A DNA stretch of 64,000 bases from Ihuprevotella massiliensis (GTDB lineage: Bacteria > Bacteroidota > Bacteroidia > Bacteroidales > Bacteroidaceae), in assembly GCA_900095835.1 (NCBI GenBank), contig LT608321.1:1353085-1417084 (forward strand), read 5' to 3'. Positions 36,931-45,891 of the stretch are shown here, piece by piece (positions within the stretch are counted from its first letter, which is position 1; each line of letters opens with the position of its first letter). Below the pieces are notes generated by a model, which was not told the DNA's origin, did no database searches, and was given only the letters and a program-made list of their open reading frames with translations. Position numbers and translations under genes: made by a program.

Positions 36931-38046
36931 TTACCCCCACACTTCTTTGGCTATTTCTTGCACCAAAGCTATTTTTCGCCACTGGTCTTCTTCTGTGAGT
37001 TTATTGCCAATCTCACACGATGCGAAACCACACTGAGGGCTAAGGTACAAACGCTCCAGAGGCACATATTGCGCTGCCTCATGAATACGCTGAATAATCG
37101 TCGATTTATCTTCGAGTTCGGGACGCTTACTGGTAATCAATCCAAGCACCACATCCACACCTTCTGCCACATCTGCCAATGGCGCAAAACTTCCTGAACG
37201 TTCGTCATCAAACTCCAGATAGAAAGCATCCACCTTCTCTTGACCAAAGAGAGTCTTCGACACAGCATCATACGGACCACTGCATGCCCAGTCGGAATGG
37301 TAATTACCGCGACACACATGAGTCGTAATGGTCACTCCCTCAGGACGACCTTCTAACGCCAAATTATTCAGACGAAGACTCACGGACTTGAGTTGCTCTG
37401 GATCAGCATCATTGCCTATCTTTTCATGTAAATAGCCATGATCGCAGAAGGCTCCCCAAGTGCAGTCATCCAACTGGATGTTGCGACAACCAGCCGCCGC
37501 CAAATCCTGGATAACGGTGCGATAGGCAGCTGCAATGTCTTGAACCAACTCTTCCTGATTGGGATAGATTTTGAGCGTGTTTTCTGTATTCTTGCCGCGG
37601 AAAAGTTCGGCATAGAATTGTGCTGGTGCTGGAATTGTCTGACGAGCCACTACCCCAGAACGCTCAAACTGCTTCACAAATTTGAAATGCTCCACAAAGG
37701 GATGGTGCTCACCAGAGATTTTTCCAGTTAGTTCGCAAGAACCACGGGTGGTTTCTGTTTCATGGAATAAATAGCCTTGCTCCAACTCGATGTGTCGCAC
37801 GCCCTGAAATCCCCAGGTGAAGTCAAGGTGCCAGTAGCTACGTCGAAATTCTCCATCGGTGATAACCTCAAGACCTGCATCGAGTTGTTTATGAATTAGT
37901 TCTGTGATACATTCGTCCTCCACTTGTTTAAGATCAGCAGCGGAGATTTCGCCTTGTTGAAAACGAGCGCGAGCTTCATGCAAGCGAGCAGGACGGAGAA
38001 AACTGCCAACGATGTCGGCGCGGTGTGGGGCAAATTTCTTACTCAT
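36931..38046 (-). CDS. cobalamin-independent methionine synthase-like protein (MetE C-terminal/YxjG family)
   Basis: A 371-residue single-domain homologue of the MetE catalytic half. The start at 38046 gives MSKKFAPHRADIVGSFLRPA, the family N-terminus; earlier in-frame Met codons add an unusual basic leader. Zinc-site candidates are His and Cys in THVCRGNYHSDWA and the Cys in LSPQCGFAS; NIQLDDCTWGAF and FYLEFDDERSG are also characteristic. These proteins act in methionine or S-methyl metabolism with varied methyl donors; the exact reaction is unproven. The gene is divergent from an Lrp-type regulator, a likely controller. Confidence 0.85.
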   Translation of the reverse strand: MSKKFAPHRADIVGSFLRPARLHEARARFQQGEISAADLKQVEDECITELIHKQLDAGLEVITDGEFRRSYWHLDFTWGFQGVRHIELEQGYLFHETETTRGSCELTGKISGEHHPFVEHFKFVKQFERSGVVARQTIPAPAQFYAELFRGKNTENTLKIYPNQEELVQDIAAAYRTVIQDLAAAGCRNIQLDDCTWGAFCDHGYLHEKIGNDADPEQLKSVSLRLNNLALEGRPEGVTITTHVCRGNYHSDWACSGPYDAVSKTLFGQEKVDAFYLEFDDERSGSFAPLADVAEGVDVVLGLITSKRPELEDKSTIIQRIHEAAQYVPLERLYLSPQCGFASCEIGNKLTEEDQWRKIALVQEIAKEVWG

Positions 38047-38256
38047 ACGATTGTCTTTTTTAGTCTTCATCCCTTGTCTCAAGTCAAAATGATGACGTGC
38101 AATCAAATCGCTCTGTGTAGTTATGACACAAGGTGAAGTTCTGTGAGGGAATCATGAAAACTTTACTGGTGGGCTATGTGAATCACAAGGACGAAAGGGG
38201 GCTTTTCTGAGATACTCATGCTCACAAGTTTTCATCTTTCTTGCTGTTTGATGGTG

Positions 38257-38287
38257 CAAAGGTATTAGATTGACTTGAACTAGACAA
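38257..38287 (-). promoter_or_regulatory. promoter of the MetE-like gene
   Basis: On the minus strand: TTTG (38287-38284), 19 nt, TACCTTTG (38264-38257). The leader to 38046 is about 205 nt. It lies back to back with the lrp promoter. Confidence 0.6.
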
Positions 38288-38291
38288 ATTT

Positions 38292-38322
38292 CTTGCTCAT
38301 TTCGGAAAAATATACTATTTTT
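38292..38322 (+). promoter_or_regulatory. promoter of the Lrp-family gene
   Basis: TTG at 38292-38294, 20 nt, TATTTTTG at 38315-38322; the ATG follows at 38379. Its -33 box is only 4 bp from the divergent -33 box. Confidence 0.65.
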
Positions 38323-38378
38323 GCCACCACAACCCATCTCACACAGAATAATATTCTACACAAATTCCACTTATTGAA

Positions 38379-38855
38379 ATGGAAAGACTAGACGATATTG
38401 ACATCCAGATTTTGAAAGAACTCCAGCGTAACGCCAAACTCACGGTCAAAGAATTGGCAGATAAAGTGCATCTTTCAGCGTCTCCCACCTTCGAGCGTCA
38501 GAAGCGTTTGGAGCGTGAAGGCTATATCGAAAACTATGTGGCTGTGGTGAATCCCAAACGCGTGGGCAACACCATCATCGCTCTCTGTAACATCAAGCTG
38601 AAACAACACAGCAGCAGTCACAGTCGCGCTTTCATGGAGGCAGTACGTGGTATCGACGAGGTGACAGAGTGCTACAACACTTCGGGCGACTACGACTTCA
38701 TGATGAAAATCTATGTGCGCGATATGGAGCATTACCAAGATTTTGTGCTCAATAAGCTAGGCAAGATTGATAGTATCGGTAGTCTGCATAGCATCTTCGT
38801 CATTGGCGAAGTGAAAAATGCGCACAAAGTCCCCATCTCCACTGAAGAAGACTAA
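38379..38855 (+). CDS. Lrp/AsnC family transcriptional regulator
   Basis: Feast/famine regulator of amino-acid metabolism, 158 residues. Residues 5-60 form the HTH (LDDIDIQILKELQRNAKLT, ELADKVHLSASPTFERQKRL). Residues 70-150 form the RAM effector domain (GNTIIALCNIKLKQ, VTECYNTSGDYDFMMKIYV, SIGSLHSIFVIGEVK). Such proteins assemble as octamers and respond to amino acids. Divergent placement opposite the MetE-like gene with adjoining promoters suggests it regulates that gene and itself (inference). Confidence 0.94.
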   Translation: MERLDDIDIQILKELQRNAKLTVKELADKVHLSASPTFERQKRLEREGYIENYVAVVNPKRVGNTIIALCNIKLKQHSSSHSRAFMEAVRGIDEVTECYNTSGDYDFMMKIYVRDMEHYQDFVLNKLGKIDSIGSLHSIFVIGEVKNAHKVPISTEED

Positions 38856-38964
38856 CGAGTAGAGGGTTTGCTAGCGCTTGCTATCTCAAGCCATCCACTT
38901 GTTGTTTGGGATAGCCATGAAAATCTAGGAAATCTATCACTAATGGCAAGGAGATTTCAACACA

Positions 38965-39004
38965 AACGTGGGAGATAATTTGATTATCTCCCACGTTTTT
39001 TTCA
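38965..39004 (+). terminator. terminator of the Lrp-family gene, built from the AACGTGGGAGAT motif
   Basis: The perfect 15-bp stem AACGTGGGAGATAAT/ATTATCTCCCACGTT with a 3-nt loop is followed by TTTTTTT. The stem is the core of the dispersed family C repeat found at 18236-18340 and 61620-61712. Confidence 0.88.
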
Positions 39005-39046
39005 ATTTTCTCCGAGATTTCTATTCCAAGTTCGGAAGTTTCATTT

Positions 39047-39655
39047 TCATTCTTCGTCCTTAGGCAGCATGCCTTCGGCTTTCAAGGCTTCAACTAACGC
39101 TAAAAGTTCATCATACCACGCTTGACCAAAACGACGAATCAGCGGATTTTTCAAAAACTTATAAATAGGCAATTTCAATTCTCTGCCTAGTTTGACTGCT
39201 GGCTTGCACACTGACCAACGATGATAGTTGAGCGCAACATTGCCATTGGAGAGCTGTTGTTCACGAATGGGATAGAGGTAGCAACTGATAGGCTTTGCCC
39301 AATCGATTCTTCCCTCTCGATGCGCACGGTCGGTGGCACATAAGCAGATGCCGCGCTCATCATAGCAGGTGAAACAACAGTCTTTGCCATTGACAATGCT
39401 CGTGACCAAATCGCCATCTTCGTCGCGATAAGCCACCCCTTGGTTGTTGAGCACCTTGCGCGCTTTTGGATCCAGTTCCATCCACACCACAGGTAGCACA
39501 CGCTCCAAATCTTTCACCTCGGCTGGTGTGATCGGAGCACCGGCTTCTCCCTCGATACAGCAAGCACCGCCGCAGGCTTCGAGGTCGCAGCAGAAATGTT
39601 CGGTGAGAATATCGGGCGAAAGCAATACATCGCCCACTTGAAGAATGGGAAGCAT
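39047..39655 (-). CDS. DUF3109 family protein
   Basis: A 202-residue cytoplasmic protein of unknown function, widespread in Bacteroidetes. It carries a Cys-rich N-terminal block (FCCDLEACGGACCIEGEAGAP, about 21-41) and further Cys residues in GKDCCFTCYDERGICLCAT and ISCYLYPIR, which look like metal or Fe-S ligands. It lacks a signal peptide. It lies downstream of ung on the same strand after a 140-nt spacer. Confidence 0.88.
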   Translation of the reverse strand: MLPILQVGDVLLSPDILTEHFCCDLEACGGACCIEGEAGAPITPAEVKDLERVLPVVWMELDPKARKVLNNQGVAYRDEDGDLVTSIVNGKDCCFTCYDERGICLCATDRAHREGRIDWAKPISCYLYPIREQQLSNGNVALNYHRWSVCKPAVKLGRELKLPIYKFLKNPLIRRFGQAWYDELLALVEALKAEGMLPKDEE

Positions 39656-39796
39656 GAGTAGGTTAGTCTATGAATGAAAGGAAAAAGTCTGTAAAAGTGA
39701 GGGTAAGTCTGTGAATATGCAAGAGCAGATGCTCACCTCTAAAGACGAAACGAAGAGAAAGCCGCACTGGAGTAGTAAATCTTCAGCAATCAGGAT

Positions 39797-40468
39797 TTAC
39801 CACTGGATGGGTGCAAGACCATGCTGCACCAAATAAGCATTGGTTTGCGAGAAATGATGCAAGCCGAAGAAAGCCCCACCGTGATTTAATGCCATAGGAG
39901 ACGGATGCGCAGCGGTGAGCACGAGATGACGTTGCGTGTCGATGTTCTTCGCCTTCTCCTGAGCTTTGCGCCCCCAAAGGAGGAAGACCACATGATCTCG
40001 ACCACGATTCACCCTATCGATGACAGCATCGGTGAATTGTTCCCAGCCTTTGCCAAAGTGCGAACCTGGTTTGCCTTCGCGCACGGTGAGGGTGCTGTTG
40101 AGCAAAAGCACTCCCTGCTCTGCCCAATGACGCAAACTACCATCTGTAGCGATAGGTTGTTGCAGATCATCCGCCACTTCCTTAAAGATATTGCGCAACG
40201 AAGGCGGGATTCTCACTCCTGATGCCACCGAAAAACAGAGTCCCTCTGCCTGTCCTGCCCCATGATAGGGGTCTTGTCCGATGATGACCACCTTTACTTG
40301 ATCAAAAGGACAAAGATCGAAGGCAGCAAAGATTTGCCCTCCAGGAGGATAGCAAGTCGTTTGCGCATATTCTTGGCGCACAAATTCAGTGAGCTGCGCG
40401 AAATAAGGGGCTGTAAATTCGTCCGCTAAGGCGTTGCGCCAAGAAGGCTCTATTTTGATCATGCCCAT
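39797..40468 (-). CDS. ung: uracil-DNA glycosylase, family 1
   Basis: Removes uracil from DNA to start base-excision repair. The start at 40468 (MGMIKIEPSWRN) fits the family length of about 220; an ATG 39 nt upstream adds residues without homology to the usual start, so the exact start is uncertain. The catalytic motif is VIIGQDPYHGAGQAEGLCFS with the water-activating Asp. LLLNSTLTVREGKPGSH and the DNA-intercalating loop HPSPMA (Leu is usual in HPSPLS) are present. It lies in a minus-strand run with speA and DUF3109. Confidence 0.95.
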   Translation of the reverse strand: MGMIKIEPSWRNALADEFTAPYFAQLTEFVRQEYAQTTCYPPGGQIFAAFDLCPFDQVKVVIIGQDPYHGAGQAEGLCFSVASGVRIPPSLRNIFKEVADDLQQPIATDGSLRHWAEQGVLLLNSTLTVREGKPGSHFGKGWEQFTDAVIDRVNRGRDHVVFLLWGRKAQEKAKNIDTQRHLVLTAAHPSPMALNHGGAFFGLHHFSQTNAYLVQHGLAPIQW

Positions 40469-40529
40469 AATGTTAAAGGTTGGAGATTCCTTGCCTACTT
40501 TCTCCATGATATATGGTAAAAAGAAGGTG

Positions 40530-40562
40530 GACTCCGCAACAAACCTGAGCTTGTGCGGAGTC
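40530..40562 (-). terminator. hairpin after speA
   Basis: A 9-bp stem GACTCCGCA/TGCGGAGTC with a 15-nt loop; on the minus strand CCACCTTCTTTTT follows, so the T tract is displaced. Confidence 0.6.
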
Positions 40563-40585
40563 TTTAATTCAGTTGCTCGATGAGA

Positions 40586-42478
40586 TTACTCAAGATAGGT
40601 GTAACCATACAAGCCAGCGCGGTAGGTGGAGATAAATTCCTTGCCTTCTTCGACAGAAATCTTACCCTCGTTCACCGCACGTGTCACCCAAGATTCCAGG
40701 CGGCGCACCAAGCGTTTGGGATCGTATTGCACATATTCCAGCACATCAGCCACCGTTTCGCCATCAATCGTTTTGTCAATGGTGTAGCCATCGGCATTGA
40801 CCGAAATGTGCACTGCATTGGTGTCACCGAAGAGATTGTGCATATTACCCAAAATCTCTTGATAAGCACCCACCAAGAAGACACCTATATAATACTTTTC
40901 GCCCTGCTTAAAGCGATGGAGCGGAATGTAGTTGGTCTGCTGGTTGTAGTTGACATAGGTGGAAATCTTACCATCACTGTCGCAAGAAATGTCTTGCAAA
41001 GAAGCACTCACCGTGGGACGCTCTTCGAGTCGATGAATGGGCATGATGGGGAAGAGTTGGTCGAGTGCCCAGTGGTCGGGAAGAGATTGGAAGAGTGAGA
41101 AGTTGCAGAAATATTTTTCCGACATCATCTTATCCAACTTGCGCAATTCGTCGGGAGCGTGCTTTTGGTGGTGCACCAACTCTGCCACTTCCGAACAGAT
41201 GCTCCAATAGAGGCTTTCGATTTGCGCACGTGTGCGGAGATCCAAGAGTCCGTGACGGAATAATCCAAGTGCTTCTTCGCGAATATCTTCAGCATCATGC
41301 CAGTCTTCGAGCATGGATCGCGTGGAGAGCTTGTCCCAAATCTCGGTGAGATCGTGCACCAACTTGTGATCATGCTCTGAAGGATGGAAATCCTCTGCCA
41401 TGTGCGGTACTTCGGTGGTTTCGAGCACCTCCAAAATCAGCACAGAGTGGTGAGCTGTCAAAGAACGACCACCTTCGGTGATGATATTAGGATGTGGCAC
41501 CTCGTTTTCGTTGGCAGCTTCGCGGAGAATGTAAACAATGTCGTTGACATATTCCTGCACGGAATAATTCACCGAACTCTCAGAGTTGGACGAGCGTGTA
41601 CCATCATAGTCCACACCAAGACCACCGCCGCAGTCCACGAAGTCGATGTTGAAGCCCATCTTGCGGAGTTGCACATAATATTGTGCCATCTCGCGAAGCG
41701 CAGTACTGATCAAGCGGATTTTAGGAATCTGACTACCGATGTGGAAGTGGATGAGTTGCAAGCAATCTTTCAATCCCTTCTCTTCCAAACGGGTCAATGC
41801 CGTGAGCAATTCGGCACTATTCAAGCCAAACTTTGAAGCATCACCACCAGAACTTTCCCACTTACCCGTAGAGCGGCTAGCGAGTTTGATGCGAATACCC
41901 AAATTGGGGCGTACGCCCATGCGCTCTGCCACTTGTGCGATGATTTCCAGCTCGTGGAGCTTTTCAATCACCAAGAACACACGCTTACCCATCTTCTGAG
42001 CGAGCAACGCCAGTTCGATGAAGTTTTGGTCTTTGTGACCATTGCACACAATCACGGAGTCCGAGTCCATGTTAGTGGCAAGCACCGCATGAAGTTCGGG
42101 CTTCGATCCGCACTCCAATCCGAGATTGTATTTTTTACCGTGGGAGATAATTTCCTCTACCACGGGACGCATCTGGTTCACCTTGATGGGATAGACGATG
42201 AAATGCTCACCTTTATAGTCATATTCCTTCTCAGCTTGTTCAAAACAAGCGGCGGTCTTCTCGATGCGATTGTCCAAGATATCGGGAAAACGCAAGAGCA
42301 CAGGAGCTGTGATGTCGCGCTCCGTGAGATCATTCACGATGTCGCAGAGATCAATCTCCACATTATCTTTGCGCGGACGCACAAAAGCGTGACCTTTCTC
42401 GTTGATACCGAAATAGTTCACGCCCCATCCTTTGATGTTATACAGTTCTTCGGAGTCTTCAATACGCCATTTTCTCAT
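40586..42478 (-). CDS. speA: biosynthetic arginine decarboxylase
   Basis: PLP enzyme converting arginine to agmatine, first step of the agmatine route to polyamines. At 630 residues it matches SpeA. The N-terminus (WRIEDSEELYNIKGWGVNYF) is diagnostic. The PLP Lys is Lys99 in HFIVYPIKVNQM; the glycine-rich phosphate loop is VDCGGGLGVDYDG, and the second active-site region is ICSEVAELVHHQ. The subsequent agmatine genes are not in the window. Confidence 0.97.
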   Translation of the reverse strand: MRKWRIEDSEELYNIKGWGVNYFGINEKGHAFVRPRKDNVEIDLCDIVNDLTERDITAPVLLRFPDILDNRIEKTAACFEQAEKEYDYKGEHFIVYPIKVNQMRPVVEEIISHGKKYNLGLECGSKPELHAVLATNMDSDSVIVCNGHKDQNFIELALLAQKMGKRVFLVIEKLHELEIIAQVAERMGVRPNLGIRIKLASRSTGKWESSGGDASKFGLNSAELLTALTRLEEKGLKDCLQLIHFHIGSQIPKIRLISTALREMAQYYVQLRKMGFNIDFVDCGGGLGVDYDGTRSSNSESSVNYSVQEYVNDIVYILREAANENEVPHPNIITEGGRSLTAHHSVLILEVLETTEVPHMAEDFHPSEHDHKLVHDLTEIWDKLSTRSMLEDWHDAEDIREEALGLFRHGLLDLRTRAQIESLYWSICSEVAELVHHQKHAPDELRKLDKMMSEKYFCNFSLFQSLPDHWALDQLFPIMPIHRLEERPTVSASLQDISCDSDGKISTYVNYNQQTNYIPLHRFKQGEKYYIGVFLVGAYQEILGNMHNLFGDTNAVHISVNADGYTIDKTIDGETVADVLEYVQYDPKRLVRRLESWVTRAVNEGKISVEEGKEFISTYRAGLYGYTYLE

Positions 42479-42557
42479 CGTCTGTCAGTAGTGTTATAGG
42501 GGGGAAGTGGGGTTCTTATATAAAATAGGTAGCAGAGCTGCAGCAAATGCCCGTGAG

Positions 42558-43091
42558 CTAAGCTGAGAGATTGAGTTGTTGGACAATCATCTCCACCACA
42601 TCTGAGATTTTCTCATACGAGTCGAGAATATCGACATTCACCGTGTGGTGCGCCTTTTGATAATAGGGGCTGCGTTCTTGGAGTTGCTGTCGCACGAAGT
42701 GGTCGGTCTCTTCCGGAGTCAAGCCCTGGAGCAGGGGGCGCGTGCCTTTGCTCACCTTCAGATGCGCAAGAATGGTTTCTGGTTGCGCTTCGAGGTAGAT
42801 GGTTTGCGCCACTTCGTTCATGAATTCCATGTTGTCGAAGCGTGTGGGAGTACCCCCACCGCAAGCGAGCACGATGTTTTCAAACTCAGCCACCTCACGG
42901 AGCATGCGACGCTCCAAGTCACGGAAACGTTCTTCGCCTTCTTCGGCAAAGATGACTGGAATCTTCTTGTGGAATCGTTCCTCGATATACCAGTCCAAAT
43001 CGTAAAATCCGCAGTTTAGTCGTTTAGCGAGTTGTCGGCCTACGGTGGTTTTACCCACGCACATATAGCCTACGAGCACGATACACTTCAT
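42558..43091 (-). CDS. aroK: shikimate kinase
   Basis: Phosphorylates shikimate at O3 in aromatic amino-acid synthesis. A 177-residue P-loop kinase with Walker A GYMCVGKT at 8-15, the shikimate-binding Asp in YDLDWYIEER, GEERFRDLE and VLACGGGTP, and lid Arg in KGTRPLL. It starts 34 nt after the topA stop on the same strand, so the pair is probably one transcription unit. Confidence 0.95.
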   Translation of the reverse strand: MKCIVLVGYMCVGKTTVGRQLAKRLNCGFYDLDWYIEERFHKKIPVIFAEEGEERFRDLERRMLREVAEFENIVLACGGGTPTRFDNMEFMNEVAQTIYLEAQPETILAHLKVSKGTRPLLQGLTPEETDHFVRQQLQERSPYYQKAHHTVNVDILDSYEKISDVVEMIVQQLNLSA

Positions 43092-43125
43092 TTGCAGCTA
43101 CTTTTAGAGGAGGGATACACCTCAT

Positions 43126-45591
43126 TTATTCTTCTGTCTTCGCTTTGGTGCTGCGAGCTTTTGTTGCCTTCTTGGTGGTCGAAGTTGTCTTCTTTGCCTT
43201 TGTCGCAGACTTTGTGGTCTTTGACGCAGTCTTACTTGTAGTCTTGGCAGTCTTCGACGACGTTTTCGCCGCCTTCTTAGGTGCTTTTTCGCCTTCGGCT
43301 TCGATCATCTTCATGCACTCTTCGAGCGTGAGTGAAGCCGCCTCAGCATGGCGATCTTTGGGAATGCGATAGTTATTGCCTTTATATTTGATATAAGGGC
43401 CATAACGTCCGTTGAGCACCTCCAATTCGGGTTCTTCGTCAAAGGAGCGAAGATGGTTGCTCGCATCTTTCGCACGCTTTTCTTCGATCAGTTCGATTGC
43501 GCGTTCCAGTGTCACCGACATTGGGTCTTCACCCTTGGGAATCGAGGTGTACTTCTTCGCATGCAGCACATAAGGACCGAAGCGACCTGCGCCAATCGTC
43601 ACCGTAGTGCCTTCAAATTCTCCCACAGTGCGAGGGAGTTTGAACAATTCGAGTGCTTCTTCCAGAGTGATGGTGGTGATGCTTTGTCCTGTTTTTAGAC
43701 TTGCAAACTTGGGAGTTTCTTCATCGCCTTCTCCACCACCAATTTGCACCATCGGACCGAAACGACCGATTTTCACACTCACTGAGCGTCCACTCTCAGG
43801 CTCTGTGCCGAGATGTCGTTCACCCACGCGAGTTTCGGTGCGTTCTGCCATCACACGATCCACTTGCGGATTGAAAGTTTCGCAGAATGAGCGGATGATA
43901 TTCGTCCATTCTTCTTCCCCTTCTGCCACGCGGTCGAAGTCGTGTTCCACCTTTGCGGTGAAATTATAGTCCATAAATTCGGGGAAGTGGCTGAGCAAAA
44001 AGTCATTCACCACAATACCCGTGTCGGTAGGCACGAGTTTTCCGCGATTGCTGCCGAAGTTTTCGGTGCGCGTCTCTGTGGAGATGTCATTTCCCTCCAA
44101 AGTTGCCACAGCGAAGGAGCGAGGTTTTCCTTCGCTTTCTCCCTTCGCCACATATTCGCGCTTTTGAATCGTAGAGATGGTAGGCGCATACGTAGACGGA
44201 CGTCCGATGCCCAATTCTTCCAACTTGTGCACCAAAGAGGCTTCACTGTAACGTGCAGGAGCTTGCGTGAAACGTTCTTGTGCAGTGATCGTCTGACGCA
44301 CGAGCAGTTGACCCTCGGTCATGGGAGGAAGCAAACCGCTTTCTTCCGAATCGCCTTCCGATTCTTCCACACTCTCACGATAAAGGCGCAAAAAACCGTC
44401 GAATTTCACGACTTCGCCAGTAGCGGCAAACTGATATTCAGAGCCACTTACGCTGATCAGCGCAGTGGTCTTCTCCAACTGTGCATCTGCCATCTGGCTC
44501 GCAAGCGTGCGTTTCCAAATCAAGTTGTAGAGTCGGCGTTCCTGTGGCGTACCCGAAATGTCTTCTCTCGACATATCTGTGGGACGAATTGCTTCGTGTG
44601 CCTCTTGCGCCCCCTTTGATTTGGTGTGGTAGTTGCGACGTTTGTGATAGTTGGCTCCCATGCGCTCTGCAATCACAGGCTCAGCCGTGTCGAGACAGAG
44701 CGTAGAGAGATTCATCGAGTCGGTACGCATATAGGTGATCAATCCCGACTCATAAAGTTTTTGTGCGATGCGCATGGTCGAAGCCACGGCGTAGCCAAAT
44801 TTGCGGGCTGCTTCTTGTTGCAACGTAGAGGTCGTAAACGGAGGCGCAGGGGTGCGCTTCGTGGGTTTGGTGGTGAGACTCTCGATGCGGAAATCTGCTG
44901 TTTTGCAGTTTTCCAAGAAAGCATTCACCTCTTCTATCGTAGCAAAGCGATGGTTCAATTCTGCTTTCAGTGCCACCGTCTGTCCGTTTTCGCCTGGCAC
45001 ACCAAAGAAGGCGGTCACGCGGAAAGCACTTTCAGCTTGGAAAGCCTCAATTTCGCGCTCGCGCTCCACGATGAGCCGCACCGTGACGCTCTGCACACGT
45101 CCTGCGGAGAGGTTGCGACGCACCTTTCTCCACAACACGGGAGAGAGGCGGAAGCCAAGCACACGGTCAAGCACGCGACGTGCTTGCTGCGCATCCACGA
45201 GATTCAAATCGATGGTGCGCGGATGTGCAATAGCATCGAGGATGGCTGGCTTGGTGATTTCGTGAAAAACGATGCGTCGTGCCGTAGCAGGATCCAATTT
45301 CAAGACTTCCGCAAGGTGCCATGAGATGGCTTCTCCCTCGCGGTCCTCATCGGATGCCAACCACACCGTCTCCGCCTTCTTGGCAGCTGCACGAAGTTCG
45401 CTCACCACCTTTTGTTTGTCGGCAGGAATTTCGTAGTGCGGCTGGAAGGTGTCGGGGTCCACTCCGTCGTTTTTCTTATCTAGGTCGCGGATATGCCCAA
45501 AACTAGACATCACTTTGAAGTCTTCACCCAGGAAGCGTTCGATAGTTTTGGCCTTAGCCGGGCTCTCCACAATGACTAAATTCTTTTGCAT
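43126..45591 (-). CDS. topA: DNA topoisomerase I with lysine-rich C-terminal tail
   Basis: Type IA topoisomerase relaxing negative supercoils. The start at 45591 gives MQKNLVIVESPAKAKTIERF, the TOPRIM start; the frame opens slightly earlier. The catalytic Tyr287 is in GLITYMRTDSMN. The core is followed by repeated topoisomerase C-terminal modules (GRFGPYVLHAKKYTSIPKG, GRYGPYIKYKGNNYRIPKD) in place of C4 zinc fingers. The last about 50 residues are almost only Lys, Thr, Ser and Ala (from KAPKKAAKTSSKTAK), like histone H1 tails; this suits DNA binding. It lies upstream of aroK with its own promoter. Confidence 0.96.
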   Translation of the reverse strand: MQKNLVIVESPAKAKTIERFLGEDFKVMSSFGHIRDLDKKNDGVDPDTFQPHYEIPADKQKVVSELRAAAKKAETVWLASDEDREGEAISWHLAEVLKLDPATARRIVFHEITKPAILDAIAHPRTIDLNLVDAQQARRVLDRVLGFRLSPVLWRKVRRNLSAGRVQSVTVRLIVEREREIEAFQAESAFRVTAFFGVPGENGQTVALKAELNHRFATIEEVNAFLENCKTADFRIESLTTKPTKRTPAPPFTTSTLQQEAARKFGYAVASTMRIAQKLYESGLITYMRTDSMNLSTLCLDTAEPVIAERMGANYHKRRNYHTKSKGAQEAHEAIRPTDMSREDISGTPQERRLYNLIWKRTLASQMADAQLEKTTALISVSGSEYQFAATGEVVKFDGFLRLYRESVEESEGDSEESGLLPPMTEGQLLVRQTITAQERFTQAPARYSEASLVHKLEELGIGRPSTYAPTISTIQKREYVAKGESEGKPRSFAVATLEGNDISTETRTENFGSNRGKLVPTDTGIVVNDFLLSHFPEFMDYNFTAKVEHDFDRVAEGEEEWTNIIRSFCETFNPQVDRVMAERTETRVGERHLGTEPESGRSVSVKIGRFGPMVQIGGGEGDEETPKFASLKTGQSITTITLEEALELFKLPRTVGEFEGTTVTIGAGRFGPYVLHAKKYTSIPKGEDPMSVTLERAIELIEEKRAKDASNHLRSFDEEPELEVLNGRYGPYIKYKGNNYRIPKDRHAEAASLTLEECMKMIEAEGEKAPKKAAKTSSKTAKTTSKTASKTTKSATKAKKTTSTTKKATKARSTKAKTEE

Positions 45592-45608
45592 AGCATTTTT
45601 ATTTGCTG

Positions 45609-45639
45609 CAAAATTACGCCACATAGTGAGATATTACAA
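45609..45639 (-). promoter_or_regulatory. topA promoter
   Basis: On the minus strand: TTG (45639-45637), 20 nt, TAATTTTG (45616-45609); the ATG is 18 nt downstream. Confidence 0.65.
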
Positions 45640-45735
45640 GAAAAAAGTGTTTTTTTTGCCCCTTTACTCATCTTTTATATAGAGAAGCGCTATTTCCGCA
45701 CGCCAAATCCCTCCTTTCTCCCCCCATTTTGAGTG

Positions 45736-45796
45736 AAAAAATACAGCACGCGTCTTGCGTTTCAAAACTGAAAATCGCAGAAGACACGTGCTGTTT
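45736..45796 (-). terminator. terminator downstream of the beta-propeller lipoprotein gene
   Basis: On the minus strand AACAGCACGTGTCTT pairs with AAGACGCGTGCTGT (one mismatch) around a long loop and is followed by ATTTTTTC. It separates this unit from the topA promoter. Confidence 0.75.
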
Positions 45797-45891
45797 TGCA
45801 CTCGATTGAAAAAGGAAATTTCAGAAACGACCGTGCAAGCTCGGAGAATATATCAACTGAATTTTGCTTTGCTCCGAGGAGAGGTCATTGT

